This document shows, in pieces, positions 1 through 7,943 of a DNA stretch of 64,000 bases (the first letter of the stretch is position 1; the number at the start of each line of letters is the position of its first letter). The position numbers and the translations under genes were made by a program. Below the pieces are notes generated by a model. It searched no databases, was not told the origin of the DNA, and saw nothing but the letters and a program-made list of their open reading frames with translations. The DNA lies in the NCBI GenBank assembly GCA_025757845.1, contig CP107211.1, positions 1,426,001-1,490,000 on the forward strand, read 5' to 3'. The stretch comes from Oscillospiraceae bacterium. GTDB lineage: Bacteria > Bacillota > Clostridia > Oscillospirales > Ruminococcaceae.

Positions 1-1
1 G

Positions 2-871
2 CAGCAGAGCACCGCCGCCCTCATGGAGACGTTGCAATCCACCATCCAGCAGACGGCGCAGGAAATGCAGCAGACCATCGTGCGCACCGTGGAGACCAAC
101 CAGAAGGAGCAGGAGAAAAAGGGCTACGAGGACACCGTCCGTGACCATCTCCGGGGCTTTTCCCGCACCATCCCGTCCTTCCTCATGGCCTACGGCGACG
201 AGACCGTGACACTGGCAAACTTTGACCAGATCATCCCGGACAAGGTCTTTCAGGAGGTCACCAGCATCACGCTGGAACAGTTCCGCTTTTTGCGGGATGG
301 TGGACCATACATCAACCAAGCCACCGGACAGGAGGAGCACTTTGCAGGCCACCTGTTCGACCCGGTGGTGTTTGACGATTCGGTGAAAGAGTTTTTGAAC
401 CTGAAGGTCAAACTGGCAGATTACTTTGACGAGAGCCGCAGCGAGGATATCTTCGATTACATCCCGCCCCAGAAAACCAACCAGATCTTTACCCCCAAGT
501 GGGTGGTGAAAAAGATGGTGGATCTGCTGGAGCAGGAGAACCCCGGCTGCTTCGATGACCCCGGCAAGACCTTCTTAGACCCCTACATGAAGTCCGGCCT
601 GTACATTACGGAAATCGTCAAGCGCCTTTACCGCAGCGAGAAGATGCGGCAAGCCTTCCCGGACGATAACGCCCGGCTGGAACATATCTTTGCCAAGCAG
701 GTCTATGGGCTTGCGCCCACCGAGATTATCTACCGCATTGCCATCAGCTACATTCTGGGCTTTGCAAAGGGTCACGGCATCACCGCCCACCATATCCGTC
801 AGGCGGATACGCTGGAATTTGCCAAGGCGGGCACCATGGAAAGGGCACTGGATAAGATCTTCAGAGATTGA
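2..871 (+). CDS. Helicase/N6-methylase-type restriction protein, C-terminal part (5' end outside window)
   Basis: The frame is open to the left edge, so the ATG at 23 is probably internal and only the last ~290 residues are seen. The visible part has a helical N-terminal stretch, then IFTPKWVVKKMVDLL and DPYMKSGLY. These resemble the entry and AdoMet-binding motif I region of Eco57I-like N6-adenine methylases, with Lys replacing the first Gly of the usual DPxxGSG pattern. The protein ends before any catalytic NPPY/DPPY motif, so this domain is either degenerate or a non-catalytic version. Known relatives join a DEAD/DEAH helicase to such a domain in restriction or defence proteins carried by mobile elements. 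That larger identity is inference, because the helicase part is not in the window. Confidence 0.6.
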   Translation, partial: QQSTAALMETLQSTIQQTAQEMQQTIVRTVETNQKEQEKKGYEDTVRDHLRGFSRTIPSFLMAYGDETVTLANFDQIIPDKVFQEVTSITLEQFRFLRDGGPYINQATGQEEHFAGHLFDPVVFDDSVKEFLNLKVKLADYFDESRSEDIFDYIPPQKTNQIFTPKWVVKKMVDLLEQENPGCFDDPGKTFLDPYMKSGLYITEIVKRLYRSEKMRQAFPDDNARLEHIFAKQVYGLAPTEIIYRIAISYILGFAKGHGITAHHIRQADTLEFAKAGTMERALDKIFRD

Positions 872-894
872 CCAATAGAATACGGCATAAAACC

Positions 895-935
895 AAAGGC
901 GGCTGTCTGCATGGGTGCAGATGGCCGCCTTTTTG
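895..935 (+). terminator. Rho-independent terminator
   Basis: An AAAGGCGGC / GCCGCCTTT stem with an inner CTGCA/TGCAG pair is followed by a T run. It lies just after the stop of the left-edge gene and between two converging genes. Confidence 0.8.
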
Positions 936-946
936 TGCTATGCCTG

Positions 947-2803
947 TTACAAAAATGAAAGCTGTTGAACGTCCGGCAAATCGTTTTCAGGCGTGGAATG
1001 ATTGGCTTTTTTCATCATGTTTCCAATGGTTTTTTTGATGGTGGACTTGGTTTCGATCCCTTGCTTGCGCATCTTTGTATCATTGGTGTTTTTTTGAACC
1101 GAGCAGATACTGGATTTCAAGATACGATTGTAGAAGTCCATTGCCATGATATTCGTCCGCTCATTTATATCAATCGTGGACTTTCCAGCATATCGCTGAG
1201 CGATATTCCGTGCGGTATGAAACATTGATGTTTCATAAATTTTAAGTTTGCTGGCGAAATCTTTTCCATTGCACCGTGAATTTAGGCCGTCTTCAAGAGG
1301 AATCAAATTCCCGATAATGCCATTTTCAGGGGAATTTGTATCATCCAAGATATGTTCGATCGTGAAGGCAGCACACTGCTTACTGGCACATTTGTATCGT
1401 TCAAGGACTTCCAAAACAACTTGCACACGTTCCTTGTTTCGGTCATCGTCGTAATACCCAGCGTGATGTGACCACCCTAAATTGGAGAATGCTTTGAGAA
1501 AGACTTCTTTGCTGGGAAGTTTATTCTTTAACTCTGAGATAAAGCATTCCAATGCGGAGTCGGAGTAGTGGTTTTCGAGAATACTGGAATTTTTGTAAAT
1601 CGCATTTGTTATTTTGTTCGAATTTTCTTGTCCAATAATGGTATAGCAGATGAAAAAATCATAGAGAAACAGAAGGGTCTCCTCGTACTTCTCTTGGCTG
1701 AGGCGACCGAGTTCATATTGATGAATTAGACTTAAAAGGATAGGACGAATTTGTTCTTGCCGATGCTTTTTGAAAAAAGCATATACTTTAAATTCAACAT
1801 TCGAACAGTTTGCAGATTCCTCAGATTGAGAAGGAGAAAGAAGGCGGTTGTAGTAGATGGACTTCTGATAAATATCGTCAAGAAGCGGAACAGTTGGAAT
1901 GCCTTTGTTGGAATCACGAATGAGTTTATAATCGCTGATACCTTCCTGAACAGAGGTTCTATATTTGTGGGTTGCATAATGTTTTACAAAGCGTTCGATG
2001 TTGTTACCTAAAAGCGATTCGATCTCCGACCAAGTGGTTTTCGCAGTGTCGACATCTCCATCGGGTCTAATGCCTCTTAGAATAAAGTTCTTTAATAGTT
2101 CATGCCCTTCCAATGCTGAGCCGCGAGCGTTTAAAATCTCAAAAATCGTGTACGCATCTTCCTCGGAAGATGCGGTAATATCAACATATAGCAGATTGTC
2201 CGTTATGGCGGTTCGTAAACTGAGTAGGACCTGAATTGGGGAAAGAGTGGATTCTTCAATTTGTTTATAAATGCTGTTTATGAAAAACACAAAGGCAGCT
2301 GCGAGATTCTTGTTGTTTCGAGAAAACTGCTTTACAAGTGCTACGGTTTCAAAACACTTTGCCATATTTGGAGAAATTGAAAAGAGCCCGGTAATAATTC
2401 GCTCCAGTGCAATATATTGCTCAGACTTGATGACCATAGTTTCCTGATTTAAATCATCACGAGTGAACAAATACTGCTTTGTTCCTCGAAATTCGTCGTC
2501 AAATTCATAGCAATGAAGGCAAAAGGCTACACTTGCAAGAAAAATTGTCAGGGAAATAATCCGTTGTTGACCATCTACAATTGTAAAATATGAGATGCCG
2601 TTTTTGCGGTCGTTTTCTTTGTAAAGAACGATACTTCCGATGAAGTGGGTTGCTTCTTTTCCAGTAGCAACGAGCAAGACATCATCAAACAACTCTTGCC
2701 AGTTTCTTTTGTTCCATACATACTGTCGCTGGTTTCGGGGCGTTCCATAACAACGCTTGGTGAAAAGGTCGTAGACGTGTTTGTCATCTGCTTCAAAACT
2801 CAA
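947..2803 (-). CDS. DUF262/DUF1524 protein, GmrSD-like type IV restriction endonuclease
   Basis: A 618-residue protein. The N-terminal DUF262 domain shows PRNQRQYVW (22-30), FIGSIVL (54-60) and VDGQQR (76-81), the ParB/Srx-like nucleotide-binding signature. A C-terminal DUF1524 His-Me finger nuclease region is marked by EHILDD (His484), GNLIPL and a following Asn. In the GmrS/GmrD family these two parts form a nucleotide-dependent nuclease that cuts modified (glucosylated or hydroxymethylated) phage DNA. The gene is clearly more AT-rich than the surrounding chromosome, which suggests recent transfer. It stands alone and converges on the left-edge helicase/methylase gene, so the two make a small defence patch beside the mobilizable element. 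Target specificity cannot be read from sequence. Confidence 0.8.
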   Translation of the reverse strand: MSFEADDKHVYDLFTKRCYGTPRNQRQYVWNKRNWQELFDDVLLVATGKEATHFIGSIVLYKENDRKNGISYFTIVDGQQRIISLTIFLASVAFCLHCYEFDDEFRGTKQYLFTRDDLNQETMVIKSEQYIALERIITGLFSISPNMAKCFETVALVKQFSRNNKNLAAAFVFFINSIYKQIEESTLSPIQVLLSLRTAITDNLLYVDITASSEEDAYTIFEILNARGSALEGHELLKNFILRGIRPDGDVDTAKTTWSEIESLLGNNIERFVKHYATHKYRTSVQEGISDYKLIRDSNKGIPTVPLLDDIYQKSIYYNRLLSPSQSEESANCSNVEFKVYAFFKKHRQEQIRPILLSLIHQYELGRLSQEKYEETLLFLYDFFICYTIIGQENSNKITNAIYKNSSILENHYSDSALECFISELKNKLPSKEVFLKAFSNLGWSHHAGYYDDDRNKERVQVVLEVLERYKCASKQCAAFTIEHILDDTNSPENGIIGNLIPLEDGLNSRCNGKDFASKLKIYETSMFHTARNIAQRYAGKSTIDINERTNIMAMDFYNRILKSSICSVQKNTNDTKMRKQGIETKSTIKKTIGNMMKKANHSTPENDLPDVQQLSFL

Positions 2804-3347
2804 TGAAAGTCACCTCTTTTTCAGTGGATGGGTTTGAGCATTTGCTAATTAAGTTCATTTTAACCCATGAGAGCCAGAAAATCAACATTAACGCTATGAT
2901 TTGGAAGTTGCGGTTTACCGATGAAAAACGAAATGGACTGAAAAGCTAATAATATAGAAAAACCAATGCTGACTTCTATATAATTGCAAGCGACAGTTAT
3001 GCGACAGTATGCTAGTGCAGGCTTCATCTAACGGATGCGGTTTACGGGTTTAGGTGTTCCCAATAAACATTCCGCAAAACGTAATGCCGTTTATATGCTG
3101 ACGAATTGTTGGCTTACGCTACGGAGACTCCTAGGGGGCTTTCCAAATTTCAAAGCCATTTTGTAAACCAGACCGTCAGCTTTCAACTTTGACTTGAAAC
3201 TGGCGGTTATTTCATAACCTAGATGATTTTCGAGTTCACAACACCATATCAAATAGGATAGGCTACCTTGTTCTCTATCTTTTTGCCAAAGTTTTCAGCG
3301 TGTTTTCTTGCACACTGCCGAAAGTGGCGTGTTTTCAAAACTTTTTG
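2804..3347. other. AT-rich intergenic region, no gene seen
   Basis: About 540 bases without a credible ORF. It should hold the promoter of the minus-strand restriction gene. A GGCTTACGC stretch near 3112-3120 resembles the integrase arm-type repeats (CTTACGCC) at the right side of the element, so the left attachment region may lie here. No exact direct repeat with the right side was found by eye. Confidence 0.4.
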
Positions 3348-3376
3348 TTGACATGGCTCGATTTTTGTGGTAATCT
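3348..3376 (+). promoter_or_regulatory. Sigma-A promoter upstream of hairpin array
   Basis: TTGACA at 3348-3353, a 17-nt spacer, and TAATCT at 3371-3376. It points into the region with the hairpin array and the zinc-finger gene and is the best promoter match in this part of the element. Confidence 0.7.
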
Positions 3377-3416
3377 ATCCCAACAATTTAATATAACATA
3401 TTTACTTAGAGTTCTA

Positions 3417-3449
3417 GCTCGGCTCCCGAAGGAGCCGGAGCAAGTTTTT
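3417..3449 (+). terminator. Attenuator-like hairpin with T run
   Basis: A GGCTCC-CGAA-GGAGCC stem with outer GCTC/GAGC pairs is followed within three bases by five Ts. It lies about 35 nt after the expected transcription start from the 3348 promoter, so it could end transcription early or act as a conditional leader terminator. Confidence 0.55.
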
Positions 3450-3678
3450 AACTTTCTTATCGCTACATAGCAAACCCGAACCAAGGCCATCCCAGAAGGG
3501 ATGGTCAGGTTCAGGTTGTTGTGTGGCGATTTTTTATTGCCAAATTCAGCACCGTACCTTGAAAACCGCATGACCGTCTGCATGGGATACCCGGCGATGA
3601 CCCCCAAGAGGGAGAGCCGGAAAACGCCGCCGAGAGGGGGCAGGAAAGCCATGCAGGGAGAACGGCGCACCCAATATC
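3450..3678 (+). other. Structured leader region, no gene
   Basis: It contains a CCATCCC/GGGATGG hairpin near 3490-3503, a T-rich stretch near 3531, and a G-rich tract before the array. The 111-codon minus-strand ORF covering this region has no ribosome binding site or recognisable domain and looks spurious. The sequence is probably part of the element's untranslated leader. Confidence 0.4.
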
Positions 3679-4173
3679 AACTGGTCAAAATGGCCAGTTA
3701 ATGTGGTGAATGACGCAAAACGTCATTCACCAGAATAACCTTATGCGTTACGGCTCACCTCATGTGGACAATTTGTCTACATGAGGTAAACTGTCGCAGC
3801 CTAATTCAATGTGTTCAAACTGAGCACATTGACTCTGTCCGTGTTACAGCTGACCTCGACTTGACATTTTGTCAAGCCACGGTGAAATCCGGTAAGTGCT
3901 ACTTTTCAGTACTTACCAAATGACCGTAACACGGTCGCTCTGTGGTGGGTTACGAAAACCGTAACTCACCACTTGGAAGTGGTAAATTGACAAAATGTCC
4001 ACTTACCACTCAACCATAACAGAGGAAGCTTGGTTGGTGGTCATTTTGATCACCAACCAGACAATCGTAACGCTTTGCTGTGTAAAAGTGGCTGTTACCA
4101 TTTTGATAACAGCCACGCTTCCGTAACACTTTTGGCAAATAATGCTTTTCATTATCCACCACACACCCGTAAC
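3679..4173 (+). repeat. Hairpin array, upstream block (about 11 stem-loops)
   Basis: Eleven short inverted repeats follow each other at about 30-57 nt centre to centre: 3679-3699, 3705-3731, 3757-3787, 3806-3832, 3860-3876, 3891-3917, 3942-3972, 3978-4010, 4032-4058, 4088-4116 and 4139-4155. The stems are 6-14 bp, all of different sequence, and the loops are rich in AAAA or TTTT. Linkers often contain GTAAC or its complement GTTAC (3747, 3843, 3926, 4067, 4123, 4169). Unpaired stem positions are mostly G-T in the + strand, which are G-U pairs in a + strand RNA. The block stops at the ribosome binding site of the zinc-finger gene. Confidence 0.8.
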
Positions 4174-4191
4174 AGCCAAAGGAGGATGCCT

Positions 4192-4527
4192 ATGACAACA
4201 GAACAATGGGAACGTGAAAATCAGGACACCCTGATGGAATATTTCATTGATGGCGACCCCGGTGTGCGCAGAATCCAGTGTGAATACTGCCGCAAGGTCA
4301 TCTACACCCAGACCCGGAACCGAAAATATTGCAGCTTCCAGACTTGCGGTCACAAGATGCTGAATCTGCGGAAAAGGCTTAAAAAGCGCGTTGAGCGAGG
4401 AAAGTATACCTGCGCTTGCTGCGGGGAGCAGTTCTTACCGATTCGGGCAGATGCCAGATATTGCAGCAATGCCTGTCGGCAAAAAGACTACCGCCAGCGT
4501 AAAGCGACGGTTCACGCTTCTCTTTGA
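4192..4527 (+). CDS. Small zinc-finger protein embedded in hairpin array
   Basis: A 111-residue basic protein. The start is the ATG at 4192, six nt after AAAGGAGG; the in-frame ATG at 4186 overlaps that site. It has two zinc-binding clusters: CEYC with a later YCSFQTC, then CACC with a later YCSNAC, separated by a Lys/Arg-rich helix. This looks like a tandem zinc-finger or zinc-ribbon nucleic-acid-binding protein. I do not recognise a named family. It is the only gene inside the hairpin array, with hairpins running to its ribosome binding site and resuming one base after its stop. Binding of the array RNA or DNA, or of the repeated GTAAC motif, is a reasonable guess but is inference. Confidence 0.7.
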   Translation: MTTEQWERENQDTLMEYFIDGDPGVRRIQCEYCRKVIYTQTRNRKYCSFQTCGHKMLNLRKRLKKRVERGKYTCACCGEQFLPIRADARYCSNACRQKDYRQRKATVHASL

Positions 4528-4978
4528 GAAACTTGATAAAGTTTGTCAAGTTCCTTATCCACGCTCGCTTTTATCAGTAAAGTGGCACTTCCCATTTTGG
4601 AAAGCACCAAAATACCATAACGCCTAATCGCTCACGCCCAAATTCCCATTTTGGGCTGTGCGGTTGCAAATCAGGTTACGCTTTCCGTAACTTGATTTGC
4701 AATTCCCGCCGAATCAGGTTCCCAAAATGATAACTTGATTGCACCCGTAACGAAGCCACCGGAGTTCTCATTTTGAAAACTTCGGTTTTACCTGTAACAC
4801 GTCACCCCCACTCCGTAAAAATCAGGTGATCAAAATGAGCACTTGATTCTACCTGTAACGTCTCAAGGTCGTTGAAAATCAGGTTGCCAAGAGGACAACC
4901 TGATTCTACCCGTAACAGAATCAGTGGGTCAAAGTGGCCCACTGAAAAAGCCGGACGAGCTGTCCATTTGGAACAGCT
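4528..4978 (+). repeat. Hairpin array, downstream block (about 10 stem-loops)
   Basis: The array continues directly after the zinc-finger stop codon: 4528-4553, a weaker one near 4580-4612, 4636-4656, 4664-4702, 4712-4740, 4758-4786, 4820-4848, 4877-4905, 4921-4945 and 4958-4978. The hairpin at 4664-4702 has 17-bp arms around a 5-nt loop with a single G-T pair. Several arms begin AATCAGGT and end ACTTGATT, giving the same wobble at the same stem position. Linkers carry CCGTAAC or CTGTAAC (4746, 4794, 4856, 4913). Confidence 0.8.
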
Positions 4979-5015
4979 TGCCAGGAGCAAGAGTGCAGAG
5001 AGCGCAGCTCTTTGC

Positions 5016-5052
5016 CCCAGTGATATGATGCTGTGCGTCATATCCTACTGGG
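5016..5052 (+). other. Candidate oriT inverted repeat
   Basis: CCCAGTGATATGA and TCATATCCTACTGGG form a 13-bp stem with a two-base bulge around a 9-nt loop. It lies about 65 bp before the relaxase gene, where relaxase recognition repeats and the nic site commonly sit. The downstream TATTATCTGGCGCACC would be the nic-side flank. It differs from the array hairpins by its larger loop and bulge. No experimentally known oriT was matched. Confidence 0.45.
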
Positions 5053-5117
5053 TATTATCTGGCGCACCGCAGGCGGCAGATTCAGCAGCAAAGCTGCTGC
5101 GCACCCACCCTGCCAAG

Positions 5118-6362
5118 ATGTTGAAATGGAGGGATGTTTATCTGAAGCTGACACGACACAACGGACGAGCCGGGCCCCACGGCACCTATAACCCCAAGCA
5201 CAACGATCGGAATTTCGACCTCACCAACAGCGAACACATCAACCTGGAACGAGTCAAGGGCAACATCTACTGGGATTGCTATCATGGCATCCGTTCTGCA
5301 TCCGACAAGGATAAACAGACTGCTGCATTCAGCGATGTGGAGAAGATGTTCTATGAAATCCACTATTCTCACTTTGTGGAGAACCAGAATGCCCGCAATG
5401 CGAAGATTCGCCACACCGAGCGCAACCGAACCATAGAGGACTTGCTTGAAGGTAAGAAAACCTGCCCGGAAGAAACCATCTACCAGCTTGGGACGCTGGA
5501 CGAACACGCTTCGGGCGAAGTTCTTCTGGCGGTCGTGACGGAGTTTATTGAGGAGTTCAAGGCGAGGTTCGGAGACCATGTTCATGTACTGGACTGGGCG
5601 TTGCATCTGGATGAAAGTACACCGCATATCCACGAACGTCATGTGTTCGACTGTGAGAACAAGTACGGCGAGGTGGCTCCCCAGCAGGAAAAGGCGTTGG
5701 AAGCGTTGGGCTTCGACCTGCCTGACCCAAACAAGTCTCTCAGTCGCCGAAATAACCGCAAAATCACCTTTGATGCCGCCTGTCGGAAGATGCTGTTCGA
5801 GATTGCCAAGCGGCATGGACTGGAATTGGAGGAGGAAGCGGAGTACGGCAACCGCAAATATCTGGAAAAGCAGGACTTCATCCTTGCAAAGCAGAAGGAG
5901 CAGCTTGCCGCCCAGCAGAACAGGCTGGACAAGCTGACCCTGAAAGTTTCGGACATGGAGACCCTGCTGGAAGATGTTTCGGCTGCGGCCTATGACAAGG
6001 CGGTGGAGGTCGTGACCGACGTGGTGCGCACCGAGACCCGCAAGGAAGATATGCGGATGATCGAGGACACGAAGAAGTGGGTGCTGTCCCCGGAACGCAA
6101 GGCTCCGCAGGCTACGAGAGAGTATGCAGCGCACCGTTTGGACATCGTGCTGGACAAGTTTCTCAAGACCGTGCAGACCACCGCTGCCCGCTTGCAGGAG
6201 AAGCTCCTGAAGCCGGAGGCCCGGCAGAAAGGCAAGGAACAGGTCAAGGAGAAAGCACGGGATTCCGTTCTGCAACTGCTAAGCCGATTGCAGGCAGAGC
6301 AGATGCAACGGAAACCCGGAGATATACCCGCTGCGGAAAAATCGGAAAATCGTTTTCAATAA
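5118..6362 (+). CDS. MobV/Pre-like relaxase (plasmid recombination/mobilization protein)
   Basis: Relaxases nick oriT and pilot single-stranded DNA during mobilization. The key evidence is HLDESTPHIHERH, matching the HxDExxPHxH metal-binding motif of Pre/MobV enzymes. The C-terminal half is a long charged coiled-coil region. The start is uncertain. The ATG at 5118 has no ribosome binding site. GGAGGG at 5128-5133 sits 8 nt before an in-frame CTG at 5142, which would give a protein beginning with KLTRHNGRAG, the expected N-terminus for this family. The ATG at 5135 is out of frame and meets a stop after three codons. The stop is 19 bp before the VapE-like gene, so the two are likely one transcript. 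Confidence 0.75.
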   Translation: MLKWRDVYLKLTRHNGRAGPHGTYNPKHNDRNFDLTNSEHINLERVKGNIYWDCYHGIRSASDKDKQTAAFSDVEKMFYEIHYSHFVENQNARNAKIRHTERNRTIEDLLEGKKTCPEETIYQLGTLDEHASGEVLLAVVTEFIEEFKARFGDHVHVLDWALHLDESTPHIHERHVFDCENKYGEVAPQQEKALEALGFDLPDPNKSLSRRNNRKITFDAACRKMLFEIAKRHGLELEEEAEYGNRKYLEKQDFILAKQKEQLAAQQNRLDKLTLKVSDMETLLEDVSAAAYDKAVEVVTDVVRTETRKEDMRMIEDTKKWVLSPERKAPQATREYAAHRLDIVLDKFLKTVQTTAARLQEKLLKPEARQKGKEQVKEKARDSVLQLLSRLQAEQMQRKPGDIPAAEKSENRFQ

Positions 6363-6381
6363 TAGTACGAGGTGATGTTTA

Positions 6382-7731
6382 TTGAACAAAGAAGTCAACG
6401 AAGAACGCGCTCCCCAAACCGTTACCGATGTGAAAGAAATGCTGACCAAGCACTCCAATGGCGAAATTCAACGGACGATCCAGAACTGCATCACGATTTT
6501 GCAGAACGACCATGTGCTGGCCGATGCCATCCGGCTAAACCTGTTGAGCGAGCGCATCGACATTGTGAAGACCGTGGGCTGGCCCCGCTCCGGCAAGACG
6601 CTGAGCGACACCGACATGAAGTATATTCTGCGCCGTATGGAGAAATACGGCATCTCCAGCGAAAAGAAAATCGAATCTGCTATCCGTATCGTTGCCAACG
6701 AGAACCGCTATCATCCCATCCGGGACTATCTGAACAGTCTGAAATGGGATGGAACAGAGCGGATAGCCCACGTCCTGCACCACTTTCTCGGTGCTGCGGA
6801 GGACGAATACACTTGCGAAGCCATGAAGATTTTCTTGCTGGGAGCCATTAAGCGCGTGTTCCAGCCGGGATGCAAATTTGAAACCATGCTCTGTCTGGTG
6901 GGCGGGCAAGGTGCGGGAAAGTCCACCTTTTTTCGGCTGCTGGCCGTTAAGGACGAGTGGTTCTCGGACGATTTGCGGCGGTTGGACGACGACAATGTGT
7001 ACCGCAAGCTGCAAGGTCACTGGATCATCGAAATGTCGGAGATGATCGCCACCGCCAATGCCAAGAGCATCGAGGAGATCAAGAGCTTTCTCAGCAAACA
7101 GAAGGAGACCTATAAAATCCCCTACGAGACCCATCCTGCCGACCGTCTGCGCCAGTGCGTCTTTGCTGGCACGACCAACCGGCAGGATTTTTTGCCCCGT
7201 GACCGCACCGGCAACCGCCGTTTCATTCCTGTTCCGGTGGATGCGGAACTGGCCGAAGTCCACGTTTTGGACAACGAAGAAGGATCCCGTGCCTATATCG
7301 ACCAGCTCTGGGCAGAAGCCATGACCATCTACAACAGCGGCGACTATAAGCTGGCGTTCAGCCCCGCAATGCAGGAAACGCTGCAAGCTCACCAGCAGGA
7401 CTTCATGCAGGAGGATGCACAGGCTGGCATGATCTATGCCTTTCTGGAGGACTACACGGGGGACCGGGTGTGTTCCAAGCAGCTCTATGCGGAGGCGCTT
7501 GGCAACAACAACATCCCGGCTGAGTGGGAGACCCGTGCTATCTGCGAGATCATGAACACGGGTATTTCGCGCGGCGATATCCAAGGCTGGCAGGCGCACA
7601 AGACCGCTAAGCGTTACCCGAAGTACGGCGTTCAGAAAGGCTGGGAGCGCGTAACCAGCCACGAAACCGGGGCTGAAAATTTCTCCGAAATAACGGATGC
7701 GGAAGCCGAGCAGATGGGCTTTCCCTTCTGA
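6382..7731 (+). CDS. VapE-family P-loop protein (element replication helicase/primase-associated)
   Basis: A 449-residue protein of the virulence-associated E (VapE) family, found in mobilizable elements and phage satellites, where it is thought to act in element replication. The Walker A motif is GGQGAGKST (174-182), a Walker B-like WIIEMSE follows at about 215-221, and GTTNRQDFLPRDRTGNRR around 270-290 fits the sensor/arginine-finger region. The start is a TTG at 6382, seven nt after GAGGTG; the ATG at 6375 opens a different frame. Unlike many VapE proteins it has no separate N-terminal primase domain of full size. GGTTAC repeats start just after its stop, which fits a replication or control site next to the replication protein. 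Confidence 0.8.
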   Translation: MNKEVNEERAPQTVTDVKEMLTKHSNGEIQRTIQNCITILQNDHVLADAIRLNLLSERIDIVKTVGWPRSGKTLSDTDMKYILRRMEKYGISSEKKIESAIRIVANENRYHPIRDYLNSLKWDGTERIAHVLHHFLGAAEDEYTCEAMKIFLLGAIKRVFQPGCKFETMLCLVGGQGAGKSTFFRLLAVKDEWFSDDLRRLDDDNVYRKLQGHWIIEMSEMIATANAKSIEEIKSFLSKQKETYKIPYETHPADRLRQCVFAGTTNRQDFLPRDRTGNRRFIPVPVDAELAEVHVLDNEEGSRAYIDQLWAEAMTIYNSGDYKLAFSPAMQETLQAHQQDFMQEDAQAGMIYAFLEDYTGDRVCSKQLYAEALGNNNIPAEWETRAICEIMNTGISRGDIQGWQAHKTAKRYPKYGVQKGWERVTSHETGAENFSEITDAEAEQMGFPF

Positions 7732-7739
7732 TGGACAGC

Positions 7740-7923
7740 GGTTACACGTCTGGTTACAGATTTGGTTACGCCGTAGTTACACCGAAAAGTCCGCATGACT
7801 GCTGCATTTTCCGCTTTCTGTAACCATGTAACCTTAAAAAGATAAGAAAAAGTATAAAGTCCACCGAATGTCCTGTGTGCAGAAAAAGAGAGTTTTCCTG
7901 CCCGGTTACAGGCGTTCGGTTAC
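7740..7923. repeat. GGTTAC iteron-like repeats
   Basis: GGTTAC occurs at 7740, 7752 and 7764 (12-bp period), followed by AGTTAC at 7775. Inverted copies (GTAACC) lie at 7820 and 7828, and direct copies again at 7904 and 7918. The spacing of about one helical turn places sites on one face of the DNA, as in iterons or cooperative regulator sites. The block fills the gap between the VapE-like and excisionase genes. GTTAC is also the recurrent linker word of the hairpin array. Confidence 0.6.
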
Positions 7924-7943
7924 AAGGAATTGGAGGTCTGCCT

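Noticed and set aside
3335..3670. 111-codon minus-strand ORF
   Set aside because: No ribosome binding site or domain; it lies in a structured leader and opposes the promoter at 3348.
3679..4978. CRISPR array
   Set aside because: The repeated units do not share a constant repeat sequence; only the hairpin form and short linker words recur, and no cas genes are present.
3679..4978. Integron attC cassette array
   Set aside because: Imperfect hairpins with GTTAC/AAC words recall attC sites, but there are no gene cassettes between them, spacing is too short, and the integrase is Tn916-like, not IntI.
4872..5117. N-terminal extension of the relaxase
   Set aside because: This frame crosses array hairpins and the oriT-like repeat and has no ribosome binding site; family proteins begin near residue KLTRHN.
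7740..7943. Small ORF upstream of the excisionase start
   Set aside because: The longer frame contains the repeat sites and lacks a ribosome binding site; GGAGG points to the ATG at 7944.
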